A stretch of DNA of 10,877 bases from Anaerolineae bacterium (GCA_020848855.1 JADLHH010000236.1:1-10877), one strand, 5' to 3'. Shown: positions 1 to 8,927, counted from the stretch's first letter. Translations and numbers: made by a program. The notes: generated by a model not told the origin, from the letters alone.

Positions 1-1
1 C

Positions 2-3000
2 ATGATTCTGTTCGCGTGGGTGCTGCTGTATTTCGGCTGGCTGGGGCGCAACTGGGTCACGAGTATGCGCTACTTCCTGCCGGCGTACCCGGCGCTGGTG
101 GTGCTGGCGGCGTGGGGCTTGGTTTCCCTGCTGCGCTACGCCAACGCCCGTATCTGGCGCAGGCGCTTCGCCGTCGCACTGCTCGCCCTCGTTGGCGTGT
201 TTTCGCTGGTGTGGTCGGGCATGTTCACCAATATCTATCGCAACCTGCTGACGCGCGTGCAGGCGACCTACTGGGTTTGGGAGCACGTCCCCGGCGACTT
301 TGCCATGCGCGTTGTCGGCTCTGGCGAAGCCGCGCCGATCATCAATATCGGCTTGCCCAATAACGGCATCGGCAGCCGCCAGGTGTACGACACCGACAAT
401 CTTGGCTCGGAGCATCCGTTCGCCGCGCCGGTCACCGGCAAGATTGACTCGCTGTACGTCGATTACATGGATGACCCCCAGCACGACGCCGAAGAAGAGA
501 ACATCTACTTCACCATCACACGGGTGAGCGACAACGTTCAGCTTGCCGATGCGCTGTACACCGGCGACCTGACGCATACCGATGACAGCACTCTGTTCGA
601 TGGCTATCTGGTTCGCTTCCCCGAATTCTCGGTGGAAGAAGGCGTCGAATACCAACTGAACGTCCTGATGATCAGCGGTGCGCCGGTCATGATCGGCAGC
701 TTTTCGATCCCGGTGCAGCCAGATGCGCCGAGCGAAACTCCGCTAATCAATATCGGGCTGACGAATAACAACTACGGCGGCGACCGCGACGATCTCGTAT
801 CGCGGGTGACGCGATTTGATGCCGGTTTCATCGACAGCATGACGACATCCTTCACCGCGCCCGAAACCGGGACGGTCACCAGCGTTTACGCGCCGCATCT
901 GGGCGACCCGAACGATGACCCGGAGCCAGAAGTACTGCGCCTGACGATATCTGCCGAAGATGGCACGCCGCTGGCGACGGGGATGCTCAACGCGAACCTG
1001 TTGCGCGATACCAGCAATATCCTCGGCGCGAGCTACGACATCCCGCTCGACCAGCCGCTGCCGGTGACGCAGGGCAAGCACTACAACTTCACCGTCGATC
1101 TCGTCTCCGGCGGCTCGGTGATCAGCGGCGGCTCGGTCTTCACGTGGGAAGGCGCGTGGGATGACCCGGTGCCATTCACCGTATGCGCGCTGCCGGTCGG
1201 CGTGACCGTCGAAGATAAGCCGCTGCCCGGCAGGTACATGGACGCCCGCGACTGCCCGCAGCGGATCGATGCCTGGTCGGGGCTGATCAACGGCTATCAG
1301 CAGGACATCGTCTACGAGGACGAGCCATCCAAGCGCGACCGCCTGCTGATGATCCTCGACAACAGCGACTACATCGTCATCACCAGCAACCGTTTCTACG
1401 ACACGCTCTCGCGCAATCCCATCCGCTGGCCGATGACCAACCTGTACTACGAGAAGCTGTTCGCCGGCGAACTCGGCTACGATGTCGCGGCGACCTTCGA
1501 CGAGACCTTCGAACTGGGACCGCTGCGCGTCAGCGACCAGTATCTGCCGACTTACAGCGGACCGAAGTGGCTCAACGAGTTCGAGTCCGAAGAAGCATTC
1601 AGCGTCTACGATCACCCGGCGGTGTTCATCCTGCAGAAACGGGCGGATTACGATGCGCAGGCAGTCCACGAGTTGCTGTACAGCGTGCCGCTGATGCGAA
1701 TTAACGAAACGACGCTCAATAGCTGCCCGAAGGATTACCCGACGACGATGTATCCGCCTCCCTGCGACACGACGCTCGCCAGTGTGGCGACGATCAGTTC
1801 GCTGGAAGCGGCGAAAATGCCGACCGATCTCGAACTGACCGACGCCATGCGCGACCAGCAGTACGAGAACGGCACACGGTCAGAGCGCTTCGACGCGATC
1901 AGCATCGTCAATACCAGCCAGCCCGTCGGCGTGCTGGTGTGGTGGATGACCATTATGGTGTTCGGCTTCGCCGCTTACCCGCTGTTGTTCGTGGCGCTGC
2001 CATCGTTTGCTGACCGGGGCTACGGCTTAGCGAAATTCGCCGGCATGTTCCTGAGCGGGTGGGGCACGTGGTATCTCGCCAGCCTGCGGATTCCGGTGTG
2101 GTCGCAGGTGGGCATCGGCGCGGCGCTGCTGGTGCTGTTCCTGATCGGGCTGGCGCTGCTGTGGCGGCGGCGCGAGGAATTCGTCGATTACCTGCGCGAA
2201 CACTGGAAGCGGCTGGTGATCATCGAGCTGATCACGCTGGTGGCGTTCCTGGTATTCCTGGGCGTGCGCCTGACCAACCCCGACCTGTGGCACCCGACTT
2301 TCGGCGGCGAAAAGCCGATGGACTTCGCCTACTTCAACGGCGTGCTGCGCAGCACCATCTTCCCGCCTCTCGACCCCTGGTTCACGGGCGGGTACATCAA
2401 TTACTACTATTTCGGCTTCGTCATCGTCGGGACGCCGGTACTGCTTCTGAAGATGTTCCCGTCGTTCGCTTATAACCTGATTCTGCCGACCCTGTTCGCC
2501 CTGACGGGTATCGCCGCGTTTTCGGTGGCGTTTACGCTGGTCAACACGCTCCACGAGCGCCGGGTTACGCAGACCGAGCAGGGCGTGTTGAGCCGGGCGC
2601 GGCGGCTGGGCAACCCGTGGACGGCGGGTATCGCCGCGCTGATGCTGGCGGTCGTGCTCGGTAATCTCGATACGACGCGCGTGTTCTTCAGCGGCATCGC
2701 GCGGGCGGGTGGCTACAGCCAGCCGACCGGGCTGTCCAATTATCTGATCGAGCAGTACACCACTACCAACGGCGCTGCCCCGGACGACGCGACGCGGGCG
2801 CAGATTTTCGACCAGGCGAGCAATCCCAGCGTCGTCGACCGCCTGAGCTACGAGCTGAATAATTCGATTGAGCTGGTCTCCAGCCTCGGTAACGGCTTAT
2901 CCCGGCTGATCAGCGGGCAGGAAGTGTACATCAGCCCGGAGCGCTGGTTCTGGGGACCGACGCGCGTGCTGGCAGAGACACCCGGCGTCGAAGGCAGCGC

Positions 3001-4564
3001 CATCAACGAGATGCCGATTTTCACGTACATCTACGGCGACCTGCACGCGCATATGATCGCCATGCCGATGCAGTTGGCGGTCGTGGCGCTGGTGCTCAAC
3101 GAAATTCTGATGGCGGGCAGCAGCCGGCGCCGGCGCTGGCAGTTGCTGCTCGGCGCGGTGCTGCTGGGCATGTACGTTGGGCTGCTGCGCGCCACCAACA
3201 CCTGGGACTGGATCACATACATGCTGTTCGGCGTGGTCGGCTTGGGCTTCGCCTGGTGGCTGGCAGATTCCGCCCATTTCACCCGCCGCCGCGTCATCGA
3301 TCTGGCATGGTACGTCGGCAGCTTCCTGATCGCCAGCTTTGTGGCGGTGCTGCCGTATTCGATGTGGTTCGCCACGTCGTACACCAGCGTGCGCCCCTGG
3401 ACGGATGGCAAGACGCCGGTCTGGGCATATCTGGACATCCACGGCTTGTTCATCTTCCTGGTCGTCTCGCTGCTGGTATGGGACACCGGGCGCTGGCTGC
3501 GCGGAATCTACGTACGGGCGCTGCGCGGCACGTTCACGCTGCTGGCGCTGGGGCTGCTGCTGGTGCTTGGTCTGGTGCTGGCGGCGGTCGCGCTTTCTGC
3601 AGCCAGTTATCAGGTGACGCTGATCGCGCTGCCGCTGCTGGTGTGGATCGCGGTGCTGTTCTTCCGCGCCGGGCAGTCGCGCACCATGCAGTTCGTCCTG
3701 CTGGTCGCCGGGCTGGCTCTGTGCCTGACGCTCGGCGTCGAATACGTCGTGCTCGAGGGTGACATCGGGCGGCAGAACACGGTCTTCAAGTTCTACATTC
3801 AGGCGTGGCTGCTGCTGAGCGTCGTCGGCGGCACGGCGTTTGCCTGGCTGATCGGCGACGCGGGGCGCTGGAAGGGCACGCTGCGCGGCGTCTGGACGTT
3901 CCTGGCGGTTATGCTGATCGGCATCGCCGCGCTGTTCCCGATCATGGCGGTGCGCGGCAAGGCGGCGTTCCGCTTCGACATCCCGCAGCCGCTTCAGGAA
4001 CAGGGGATGACCTCGATTCCGCTGACGCTCGACGGCATGGACTTCATGACCTACGCCCAGCAGTATGAAGGCGACAGCGACCTGATTAACTCGATCCCCG
4101 GTCTCGCGCCGTTCCCGCTGAGCGAAGACTATGCCATGATTCGTTGGCTGCAATCCAGCGTGCGCGGCACGCCGACCATCATCGAGGGCATGAGCCAGGA
4201 CCCGCAGTACAAATGGGACAGCCGCATTTCGATTTACACCGGGCTGCCGACCGTGCTCGGCTGGAACTGGCATCAGCGCCAGCAGCGCGCGCTGGAGCCG
4301 CTGGGGCGGCTGGTGGACAGCCGCAACGCCAACGTCAACGCCTTCTACCAGACGACTAGCATCGGCTCGGCGTGGGACATCATCCAGTACTACCACGTCC
4401 GCTACGTGATCGTCGGGCGGCTGGAGCAGGCATACTACCGCCCTGAAGGGCTGGCGAAATTCGACGCGATGGTGCAAGAAGGGCTGCTGCAAATCGCCTT
4501 CCAGGCGGGCAATTCGACCATTTACCGCGTGAACCCGGACGCGACCATCGTGGAACAGGGGTAA
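2..4564 (+). CDS. Giant GT-C/YYY membrane protein, 5'-truncated by window
   Basis: The frame is open from the first bases, so the ATG at position 2 is internal and the true start lies upstream; 1520 residues are visible. Residues 1-75 hold about three membrane helices with R23-Y-F-L-P-A-Y-P30, resembling the last helices of a PMT/GT39-type GT-C domain, followed by W91-V-W-E-H-V-P97. Residues 112-243 and 247-394 are two homologous extracytoplasmic modules. About 400-610 is another extracytoplasmic region (D456-Y-I-V-I-T-S-N, F487-A-G-E-L-G, Y536-D-H-P). From about 640 to 1515 lies a Chlor_Arch_YYY/DUF2298 domain: D671-R-G-Y, the signature N800-Y-Y-Y-F-G805, G1012-D-L-H-A-H1017, N1066-T-W-D-W, N1259-T-V-F-K-F-Y and R1408-I-S-I-Y-T-G-L-P. 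The family is highly hydrophobic and of unknown biochemistry; a role as a lipid-linked-sugar glycosyltransferase at the outer membrane face is inference. The C-terminus resembles that of the next gene, so it looks authentic. The family call is strong; the function is weak. Confidence 0.9.
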   Translation: MILFAWVLLYFGWLGRNWVTSMRYFLPAYPALVVLAAWGLVSLLRYANARIWRRRFAVALLALVGVFSLVWSGMFTNIYRNLLTRVQATYWVWEHVPGDFAMRVVGSGEAAPIINIGLPNNGIGSRQVYDTDNLGSEHPFAAPVTGKIDSLYVDYMDDPQHDAEEENIYFTITRVSDNVQLADALYTGDLTHTDDSTLFDGYLVRFPEFSVEEGVEYQLNVLMISGAPVMIGSFSIPVQPDAPSETPLINIGLTNNNYGGDRDDLVSRVTRFDAGFIDSMTTSFTAPETGTVTSVYAPHLGDPNDDPEPEVLRLTISAEDGTPLATGMLNANLLRDTSNILGASYDIPLDQPLPVTQGKHYNFTVDLVSGGSVISGGSVFTWEGAWDDPVPFTVCALPVGVTVEDKPLPGRYMDARDCPQRIDAWSGLINGYQQDIVYEDEPSKRDRLLMILDNSDYIVITSNRFYDTLSRNPIRWPMTNLYYEKLFAGELGYDVAATFDETFELGPLRVSDQYLPTYSGPKWLNEFESEEAFSVYDHPAVFILQKRADYDAQAVHELLYSVPLMRINETTLNSCPKDYPTTMYPPPCDTTLASVATISSLEAAKMPTDLELTDAMRDQQYENGTRSERFDAISIVNTSQPVGVLVWWMTIMVFGFAAYPLLFVALPSFADRGYGLAKFAGMFLSGWGTWYLASLRIPVWSQVGIGAALLVLFLIGLALLWRRREEFVDYLREHWKRLVIIELITLVAFLVFLGVRLTNPDLWHPTFGGEKPMDFAYFNGVLRSTIFPPLDPWFTGGYINYYYFGFVIVGTPVLLLKMFPSFAYNLILPTLFALTGIAAFSVAFTLVNTLHERRVTQTEQGVLSRARRLGNPWTAGIAALMLAVVLGNLDTTRVFFSGIARAGGYSQPTGLSNYLIEQYTTTNGAAPDDATRAQIFDQASNPSVVDRLSYELNNSIELVSSLGNGLSRLISGQEVYISPERWFWGPTRVLAETPGVEGSAINEMPIFTYIYGDLHAHMIAMPMQLAVVALVLNEILMAGSSRRRRWQLLLGAVLLGMYVGLLRATNTWDWITYMLFGVVGLGFAWWLADSAHFTRRRVIDLAWYVGSFLIASFVAVLPYSMWFATSYTSVRPWTDGKTPVWAYLDIHGLFIFLVVSLLVWDTGRWLRGIYVRALRGTFTLLALGLLLVLGLVLAAVALSAASYQVTLIALPLLVWIAVLFFRAGQSRTMQFVLLVAGLALCLTLGVEYVVLEGDIGRQNTVFKFYIQAWLLLSVVGGTAFAWLIGDAGRWKGTLRGVWTFLAVMLIGIAALFPIMAVRGKAAFRFDIPQPLQEQGMTSIPLTLDGMDFMTYAQQYEGDSDLINSIPGLAPFPLSEDYAMIRWLQSSVRGTPTIIEGMSQDPQYKWDSRISIYTGLPTVLGWNWHQRQQRALEPLGRLVDSRNANVNAFYQTTSIGSAWDIIQYYHVRYVIVGRLEQAYYRPEGLAKFDAMVQEGLLQIAFQAGNSTIYRVNPDATIVEQG
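335..1183 (+). repeat. Tandem pair of homologous extracytoplasmic modules
   Basis: Within the first gene, residues 112-243 and 247-394 share the same order of landmarks. Each opens with P-[IL]-I-N-I-G-L-x-N-N (P112 and P247). Next comes F-x-A-P-x-T-G-x-[IV]-x-S-[LV]-Y (F140 and F284), then an acidic D-[DP] stretch, an I-T-R/I-S-A strand, and a V-x-x-G-x-x-Y-x-[LF]-x-V-x-[LM] strand near the end. The alternating polar/hydrophobic pattern suggests beta-sandwich modules. Position after the GT-C helices implies they sit outside the membrane. DNA identity between copies looks low, so the duplication is old. Carbohydrate binding is a possibility only. Confidence 0.7.
4555..4561 (+). promoter_or_regulatory. 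Ribosome binding site for the second YYY gene
   Basis: An A-C-A-G-G-G-G run lies inside the last codons of the upstream gene, 7 nt before the GTG at 4569. It supports that GTG as the start and implies translation coupled to termination of the upstream gene at 4564. Confidence 0.55.
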
Positions 4565-4568
4565 CGCT

Positions 4569-7055
4569 GTGCTCATCGACTGGCTCTCGCGCGAAGGTGG
4601 GTTCGTCCTAAGCTGGTGGCTGCTGGTCACGCTGGCGGGCGCTGCCGCGCTGCCGCTGTGCCTGCGCCTGCTCGGCGGGCTGCCGGATCGCGGGTACACG
4701 CTGGCGCGGGCTGCCGGGCTGCTGCTGGTCGGCTTTGTGTTCTGGCTGCTGGCGAGCCTCGGCTTTTTGCGCAACACCACCGACAGCATGGCGCTGGCAT
4801 GGCTGATTGTGCTGATCGCCGGGCTGGCGCTATATTTCGGCACGGGCGGCGAACGGATTGACCTGCGGGCGTGGTGGCGCGACAACAGCCGCGTGGTGAT
4901 TGTTGGCGAGATCGTGTTCTTCGTGCTGCTGTTCGGCTGGGCGATCTATCGCGCATACCAGAACAATCTCTCCGGCACCGAAAAGCCGATGGAACTGGCA
5001 TTCCTGAGCGCGACCATGCGCAGCGAAGTATTTCCACCTGCCGATCCCTGGCTGTCGGGCTACGCCATCAGCTACTACTACTTCGGCTACGTCATCATGG
5101 CGATGCTCTCGATGCTGAGCGGCGTCGCCAGCACCGTCGGCTTCAACCTGACCAATGCGCTGCTGCTGGCGCTGGCGGGCTTGGGCGCGTTCGGCGTTGT
5201 CTATAATCTCGTCCGTTCACGCGATCTATCCGCTGTAACTCGGCGGGCTGCGCTGCTGGTCGGGCTGCTCGGTATGGTGCTGGTCGTCTTTTTCAGCAAT
5301 TTCGAGATGGTCTTCGTCGAAATTCCTTACCAGACGCGGACGGCGACCGAAGGCTATCTGAGCCTGTGGGAAGTCAACGGTCGGCAAACGCCGATGCAAG
5401 GCGAGGGCGGCGATTCGACGCAGTGGTCGTACTGGTGGTGGTGGAACGGGGCGCGCGTCATGAGCGACCGCAACCTCGACGGCAGCCACACCGAAGTGAT
5501 CGACGAGTTCCCCGGCTTCAGCTTCCTGCTGTCGGACAATCATCCGCATGTGCTGGCGCTGCCGTTCACGACGCTGGCGCTGGGCTTGGCGCTCAACATC
5601 CTGCTGCGGAAGCGTTCGCCCAACCGCTACGAGATCGTCTTCTACAGCCTGGTCTTCGGCGGGTTGGTCTTCCTGAATACGTGGGACGGTCCCACCTATC
5701 TGGTGGTGATGGTGGCGGCAGAAGCGCTCCGCCGTCTGATGCAGGCGGGTCGGCTGCGCGGCGGCGACTGGGTCGCGGTGGCGATGATGGGCATGGAGAT
5801 CGCCGTGCTGGGGGTGATCTTCTACCTGCCATTCCTGGCGGCGTTCCGGTCGCAGGCGGCGGGCATTGCTCCCAACCTGCCCAACCCAACCATGCCGGGG
5901 CAGTTCTTCCTGATGTGGGGTCCGTTCCTGCTGCTGGTCGCGCCGTTCCTCGGCGTCGAGGCGTGGCGGGCGGGGGCGCGCATGAACTGGGGCTTCGGCA
6001 TCCGGCTCGGCGTGCTGATCGTCGTGGGCTTGCTCACCCTGATGATCGTCCTGACGGCGGTTGGCTATTTCGTGCCGTCGCTGCGCGGAGATGTCGAGAA
6101 CTTCGTCATGAGCAACGGCGGCTGGGGCACGGTCATCGCGGCGGTATTCGCCAAACGCATCGCCTATCTGCCGACCGTTCTGGTGCTGATGCTGGGGTTG
6201 ATCCTCGTCACCGGGCGGCTGTTCGCGCGCCGGGCGGCGAACCTCGACAGCGAGCCAGCCGCGAATGATCCGCCGTCGACCGGCTTCGCGCTGCTGCTGG
6301 TGGCGGCGGCGCTGATGCTGATCCTCGTACCGGAGTTCGTGTACCTGCGCGACAATTTCGGCGGGCGCATGAACACGATCTTCAAGTTCTACTATCAGGC
6401 GTGGGTGATGCTTGGTATCGCCGGGGCGTATGGCGTCTACGCCGTGTTCGCGGGCAGGCAAATCGCGCCGGTCGGTGTGCGGGCGGTGTATGCCGGGCTG
6501 GCGGTCACGGTGGTGATCGCCGGGCTGCTCTATCCCATCTACGGGATACAGACGCGCATGTTCATCGAGACGGGACGGACTACCGACAGCGGCGCGCTCG
6601 TCACGCTGGATGGCGGCGGCTCGATCAGCGGGGCGGACGACTACGCCGCGTCGCTGTGCCTCGGCAATCTGGTGAAAGGAACCGACGCCGTGATCGCCTC
6701 GGCGGTCAGTCACTCGTATGACTGGCCCGCTGGTGTCGTCAGCACCTACACCGGCATCCCGACGCTGTTCAACTGGCCTGGTCACGAGGGGCAGTGGCGC
6801 GGCTCGACCTATAACGAAGTCGTTGGCACGCGCGAGGCGGACATCAACCGGCTGTACACGGACCCGACCTGGACTACGGCGCGCGCGGTCATCGAGCAGT
6901 ACGGGATCGACTACATCGTGTTTGGCGCGAAGGAGCGCAGCCTCTATCGAAATTCCGAGGAGGAGAAATTCCTCGATAATCTGGAGATCGCCTGTGAAGC
7001 CGGCAGCACGCGCATTTACAAAGTGCCGGATGTCGAGCTGGCGCAGGCGGGGTAA
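4569..7055 (+). CDS. Stand-alone YYY/DUF2298 polytopic membrane protein
   Basis: This 828-residue protein is almost wholly hydrophobic, with roughly 14-16 predicted membrane helices. Its length fits the single-domain class of the Chlor_Arch_YYY family (about 700-900 residues as I recall it). Landmarks match the C-terminal half of the upstream gene in order: L38-P-D-R-G-Y43; Y165-A-I-S-Y-Y-Y-F-G173; a W286-S-Y-W-W-W-W292 cluster; S322-D-N-H-P-H327; N370-T-W-D; N602-T-I-F-K-F-Y608; Y727-T-G-I-P; G-H739-E-G-Q-W-R; and a final Y-I-V-F-G then R-I-Y-K-V. It is therefore a paralogue of that domain. The GTG start is supported by the AGGGG site 7 nt upstream; only 4 nt separate it from the previous stop and 3 nt from the next start, so it is operonic. 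Function is unknown; a role in cell-surface glycan assembly is inferred from neighbours. Compared with its paralogue it has Asn324 for Leu and Val723 for Arg. Confidence 0.92.
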   Translation: MLIDWLSREGGFVLSWWLLVTLAGAAALPLCLRLLGGLPDRGYTLARAAGLLLVGFVFWLLASLGFLRNTTDSMALAWLIVLIAGLALYFGTGGERIDLRAWWRDNSRVVIVGEIVFFVLLFGWAIYRAYQNNLSGTEKPMELAFLSATMRSEVFPPADPWLSGYAISYYYFGYVIMAMLSMLSGVASTVGFNLTNALLLALAGLGAFGVVYNLVRSRDLSAVTRRAALLVGLLGMVLVVFFSNFEMVFVEIPYQTRTATEGYLSLWEVNGRQTPMQGEGGDSTQWSYWWWWNGARVMSDRNLDGSHTEVIDEFPGFSFLLSDNHPHVLALPFTTLALGLALNILLRKRSPNRYEIVFYSLVFGGLVFLNTWDGPTYLVVMVAAEALRRLMQAGRLRGGDWVAVAMMGMEIAVLGVIFYLPFLAAFRSQAAGIAPNLPNPTMPGQFFLMWGPFLLLVAPFLGVEAWRAGARMNWGFGIRLGVLIVVGLLTLMIVLTAVGYFVPSLRGDVENFVMSNGGWGTVIAAVFAKRIAYLPTVLVLMLGLILVTGRLFARRAANLDSEPAANDPPSTGFALLLVAAALMLILVPEFVYLRDNFGGRMNTIFKFYYQAWVMLGIAGAYGVYAVFAGRQIAPVGVRAVYAGLAVTVVIAGLLYPIYGIQTRMFIETGRTTDSGALVTLDGGGSISGADDYAASLCLGNLVKGTDAVIASAVSHSYDWPAGVVSTYTGIPTLFNWPGHEGQWRGSTYNEVVGTREADINRLYTDPTWTTARAVIEQYGIDYIVFGAKERSLYRNSEEEKFLDNLEIACEAGSTRIYKVPDVELAQAG

Positions 7056-7058
7056 AGG

Positions 7059-8927
7059 ATGGACACGCCGTTGGACATGCAGTTGGATATGCCCATGCCC
7101 CGGTCGGAACGCGCCAGCGCGCCGCCGCGAGTCGTCGTCAGTGTCGAGTTAGTCGCCTACTGCGTGCTGCTGGCGCTGGCGCTGGTGCTGCGGCTGGCGG
7201 AACTCGACAGCACGCCGATCATGGCGTCGGAGACGCACAATGCGCTGGCGGCGTGGCGCGTGATCATGCCCAACGCCCCCGGCGAGCCGCTGATCGCGTC
7301 CAGCGCGCTGCTGTTCGCGCTGCAAAGCGTGAGCTTCTCGCTGCTCGGCTCGTCGGAAATCGCCGCGCGCTTGATGACGGCGCTGGGCGGCGCGGCGCTC
7401 GTGCTAACGCCGGCGCTGTTCCGTCCGCTGCTCGGCTCGACGCGGGCGCTGCTGGTCAGCCTGATGCTGGCGTTCTCGCCGACGCTGCTGCTTGCCTCGC
7501 GTGCCAGCAGCCCGGATGTGTGGGCGCTGCTGTTGGCGGCGCTGGGGCTGGCGGCGCTGGCGCGAGCGTACACCGGGCAGAACCGCGCGGCGGCGCTGGC
7601 AGTTGTCCTGTTCGCCTCGGCATTCTTCCTCACCGGTGCGGGCGGCATGGCGCTGATGCTGATCGTTGCGCTGGCGGGAGCGCTCGCGTGGCTTTGGCGG
7701 CGAAATACGCTCGTGATGACTGAAGACGAAACTTTGGATCGAGCCAGCCCGTTCGACGCGGTTCGCGGGTCGCTTGGGCTGGCGCTGCCGCTGGCGGCTC
7801 TGGTCGTGCTGGCGGTCAGCACCGGGCTGATGCTGTACCCGGCGGGGTTGAGTGCGGTTGGCGAAGCGGTGGGCGGAGCGATTCGCGCGGTGGCGCATCC
7901 GAGCGGCATCAGCGGCTATGCGACGCTGGTCAGCCTGTTTTACGAGCCGTTCCTGTGGCTGCTGGCGGTTATTGGCTTGCTGGCGCGCCGCGAGCGCCTG
8001 ACCACGCTCGACATTTTTCTGGCGGCGTGGGCTGTGCTGGCGGTGATCGTCACGCTGTTTTTCGGCGATAACCTGCCGGATCATGCGCTGTGGCTGCTCG
8101 CGCCGCTGGCGGGGCTGGCGTCGCACGCGCTGCTGTGGGCGCTGGCATCGGGCAGAAAACGGATCGGTGATCTGGACGTGCCGACGTGGGCGCGCTGGCT
8201 GATCGCCATCTGCACGGTCGGCGTGATCGCGGTCTTCAGCATGGCGTTTCATTCGCTGGCGCGCTCGCTGGTCGAAGCGCCGCAAGGCGGGCTGACCCTG
8301 TTCTCGCCCCAGCCGCAGAGCATCGTCCTGCTGCTGGTCTCGATCATGTTTCTGGTGATCGGCTTCTTCCTGTTCGCCAGCCTGTGGGGCGGGCGCACGT
8401 CGTGGCAGGGGATCATCCTGGGGCTGGCGCTGTTCGGCATGTTCACGTCGCTGGGGCGCGGCTGGCACGCGGCGTTTTTCGAGGCGGATAGTCCGGTCGA
8501 GTTCTGGCATACCGACGCGACCAGCGAACAGACGGCGCTCCTGAGCCGCACGCTGCGCGATGTGACCGACCGGCTGTCGCGCGGCTTCCCGCTGATGCCG
8601 ATCTCGGTGATCGCGCCGCAGGATGGCGTCGTTGCCTGGCTGCTGCGCGACTTTGAAGCAGCGAAGTACATCCAGAATGCGGACGATGCGCTCGGCGCGC
8701 AGGTGATTCTGGCTCTGAGGACGGTCGAATCCGAGGGATTGGACGCGGCATATCTGGGCGAGCGCTTCACGATCAGCCGGTCGTGGGACGCTTCGAGCAT
8801 GACTGCGCTCGACTTTCCGGCGTGGTGGACGCAGCGGCGCGTGCGCACCCCCTGGATGAGCGCCGATGAAGTGGTGCTGTGGCTGCGCGCTGACGTGTAT
8901 CAGGGCGTTGATCCGACATCGGGGTGA
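7059..8927 (+). CDS. Agl23-like GT-C membrane protein, possibly inactive
   Basis: This 622-residue protein has about 10-12 membrane helices up to about residue 465, then a soluble C-terminal part (W469 onward) containing L-L-R-D-F and F-P-A-W-W-T-Q-R-R. Residues 57-153 align, with almost no net gap, to the same residue numbers of the Agl23-type protein at 10051: W66-R67, L85-F86, G97, S99, A103-R104, a P-x-L-F-R stretch, and D153. The GT-C acidic pair after the first helix, H-D57-E58 in that paralogue, is A-S57-E58 here, and its H-G-P motif (81-83) is also missing. In GT-C enzymes this acidic position is generally needed for catalysis, so the protein may be a non-catalytic partner or have altered chemistry. 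ATG 7059 is preceded by G-rich sequence and AAAGG; the 3-nt gap to the upstream stop suggests coupling. In-frame ATGs at 7077, 7089 and 7095 have poorer upstream sites. Confidence 0.85.
   Translation: MDTPLDMQLDMPMPRSERASAPPRVVVSVELVAYCVLLALALVLRLAELDSTPIMASETHNALAAWRVIMPNAPGEPLIASSALLFALQSVSFSLLGSSEIAARLMTALGGAALVLTPALFRPLLGSTRALLVSLMLAFSPTLLLASRASSPDVWALLLAALGLAALARAYTGQNRAAALAVVLFASAFFLTGAGGMALMLIVALAGALAWLWRRNTLVMTEDETLDRASPFDAVRGSLGLALPLAALVVLAVSTGLMLYPAGLSAVGEAVGGAIRAVAHPSGISGYATLVSLFYEPFLWLLAVIGLLARRERLTTLDIFLAAWAVLAVIVTLFFGDNLPDHALWLLAPLAGLASHALLWALASGRKRIGDLDVPTWARWLIAICTVGVIAVFSMAFHSLARSLVEAPQGGLTLFSPQPQSIVLLLVSIMFLVIGFFLFASLWGGRTSWQGIILGLALFGMFTSLGRGWHAAFFEADSPVEFWHTDATSEQTALLSRTLRDVTDRLSRGFPLMPISVIAPQDGVVAWLLRDFEAAKYIQNADDALGAQVILALRTVESEGLDAAYLGERFTISRSWDASSMTALDFPAWWTQRRVRTPWMSADEVVLWLRADVYQGVDPTSG

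Noticed and set aside
3035..3052. GDLHAH read as a PHP-type metallophosphoesterase motif
   Set aside because: It is flanked by hydrophobic helices, sits at the conserved position of the YYY domain, and the other PHP metal motifs are absent.
4540..4600. Frameshift or premature stop splitting one gene into two at 4564
   Set aside because: Both YYY copies end with a similar tail (STIYRV / TRIYKV) and the second has its own ribosome site and N-terminal helix, so the boundary looks natural.
2897..4885. Minus-strand open frame of 662 codons
   Set aside because: It lies fully opposite conserved YYY coding sequence; its product is rich in Arg, Gln, His and Pro with no domain, as expected of an antisense shadow in high-GC DNA.
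5366..6268. Alternative plus-strand frame of 300 codons inside the second YYY gene
   Set aside because: Gly/Ala/Arg-rich shadow frame overlapping clearly conserved motifs in the true frame.
5226..6785. Minus-strand open frame of 519 codons
   Set aside because: Antisense to the second YYY gene, Asp/His/Gln/Arg-rich, no family features.
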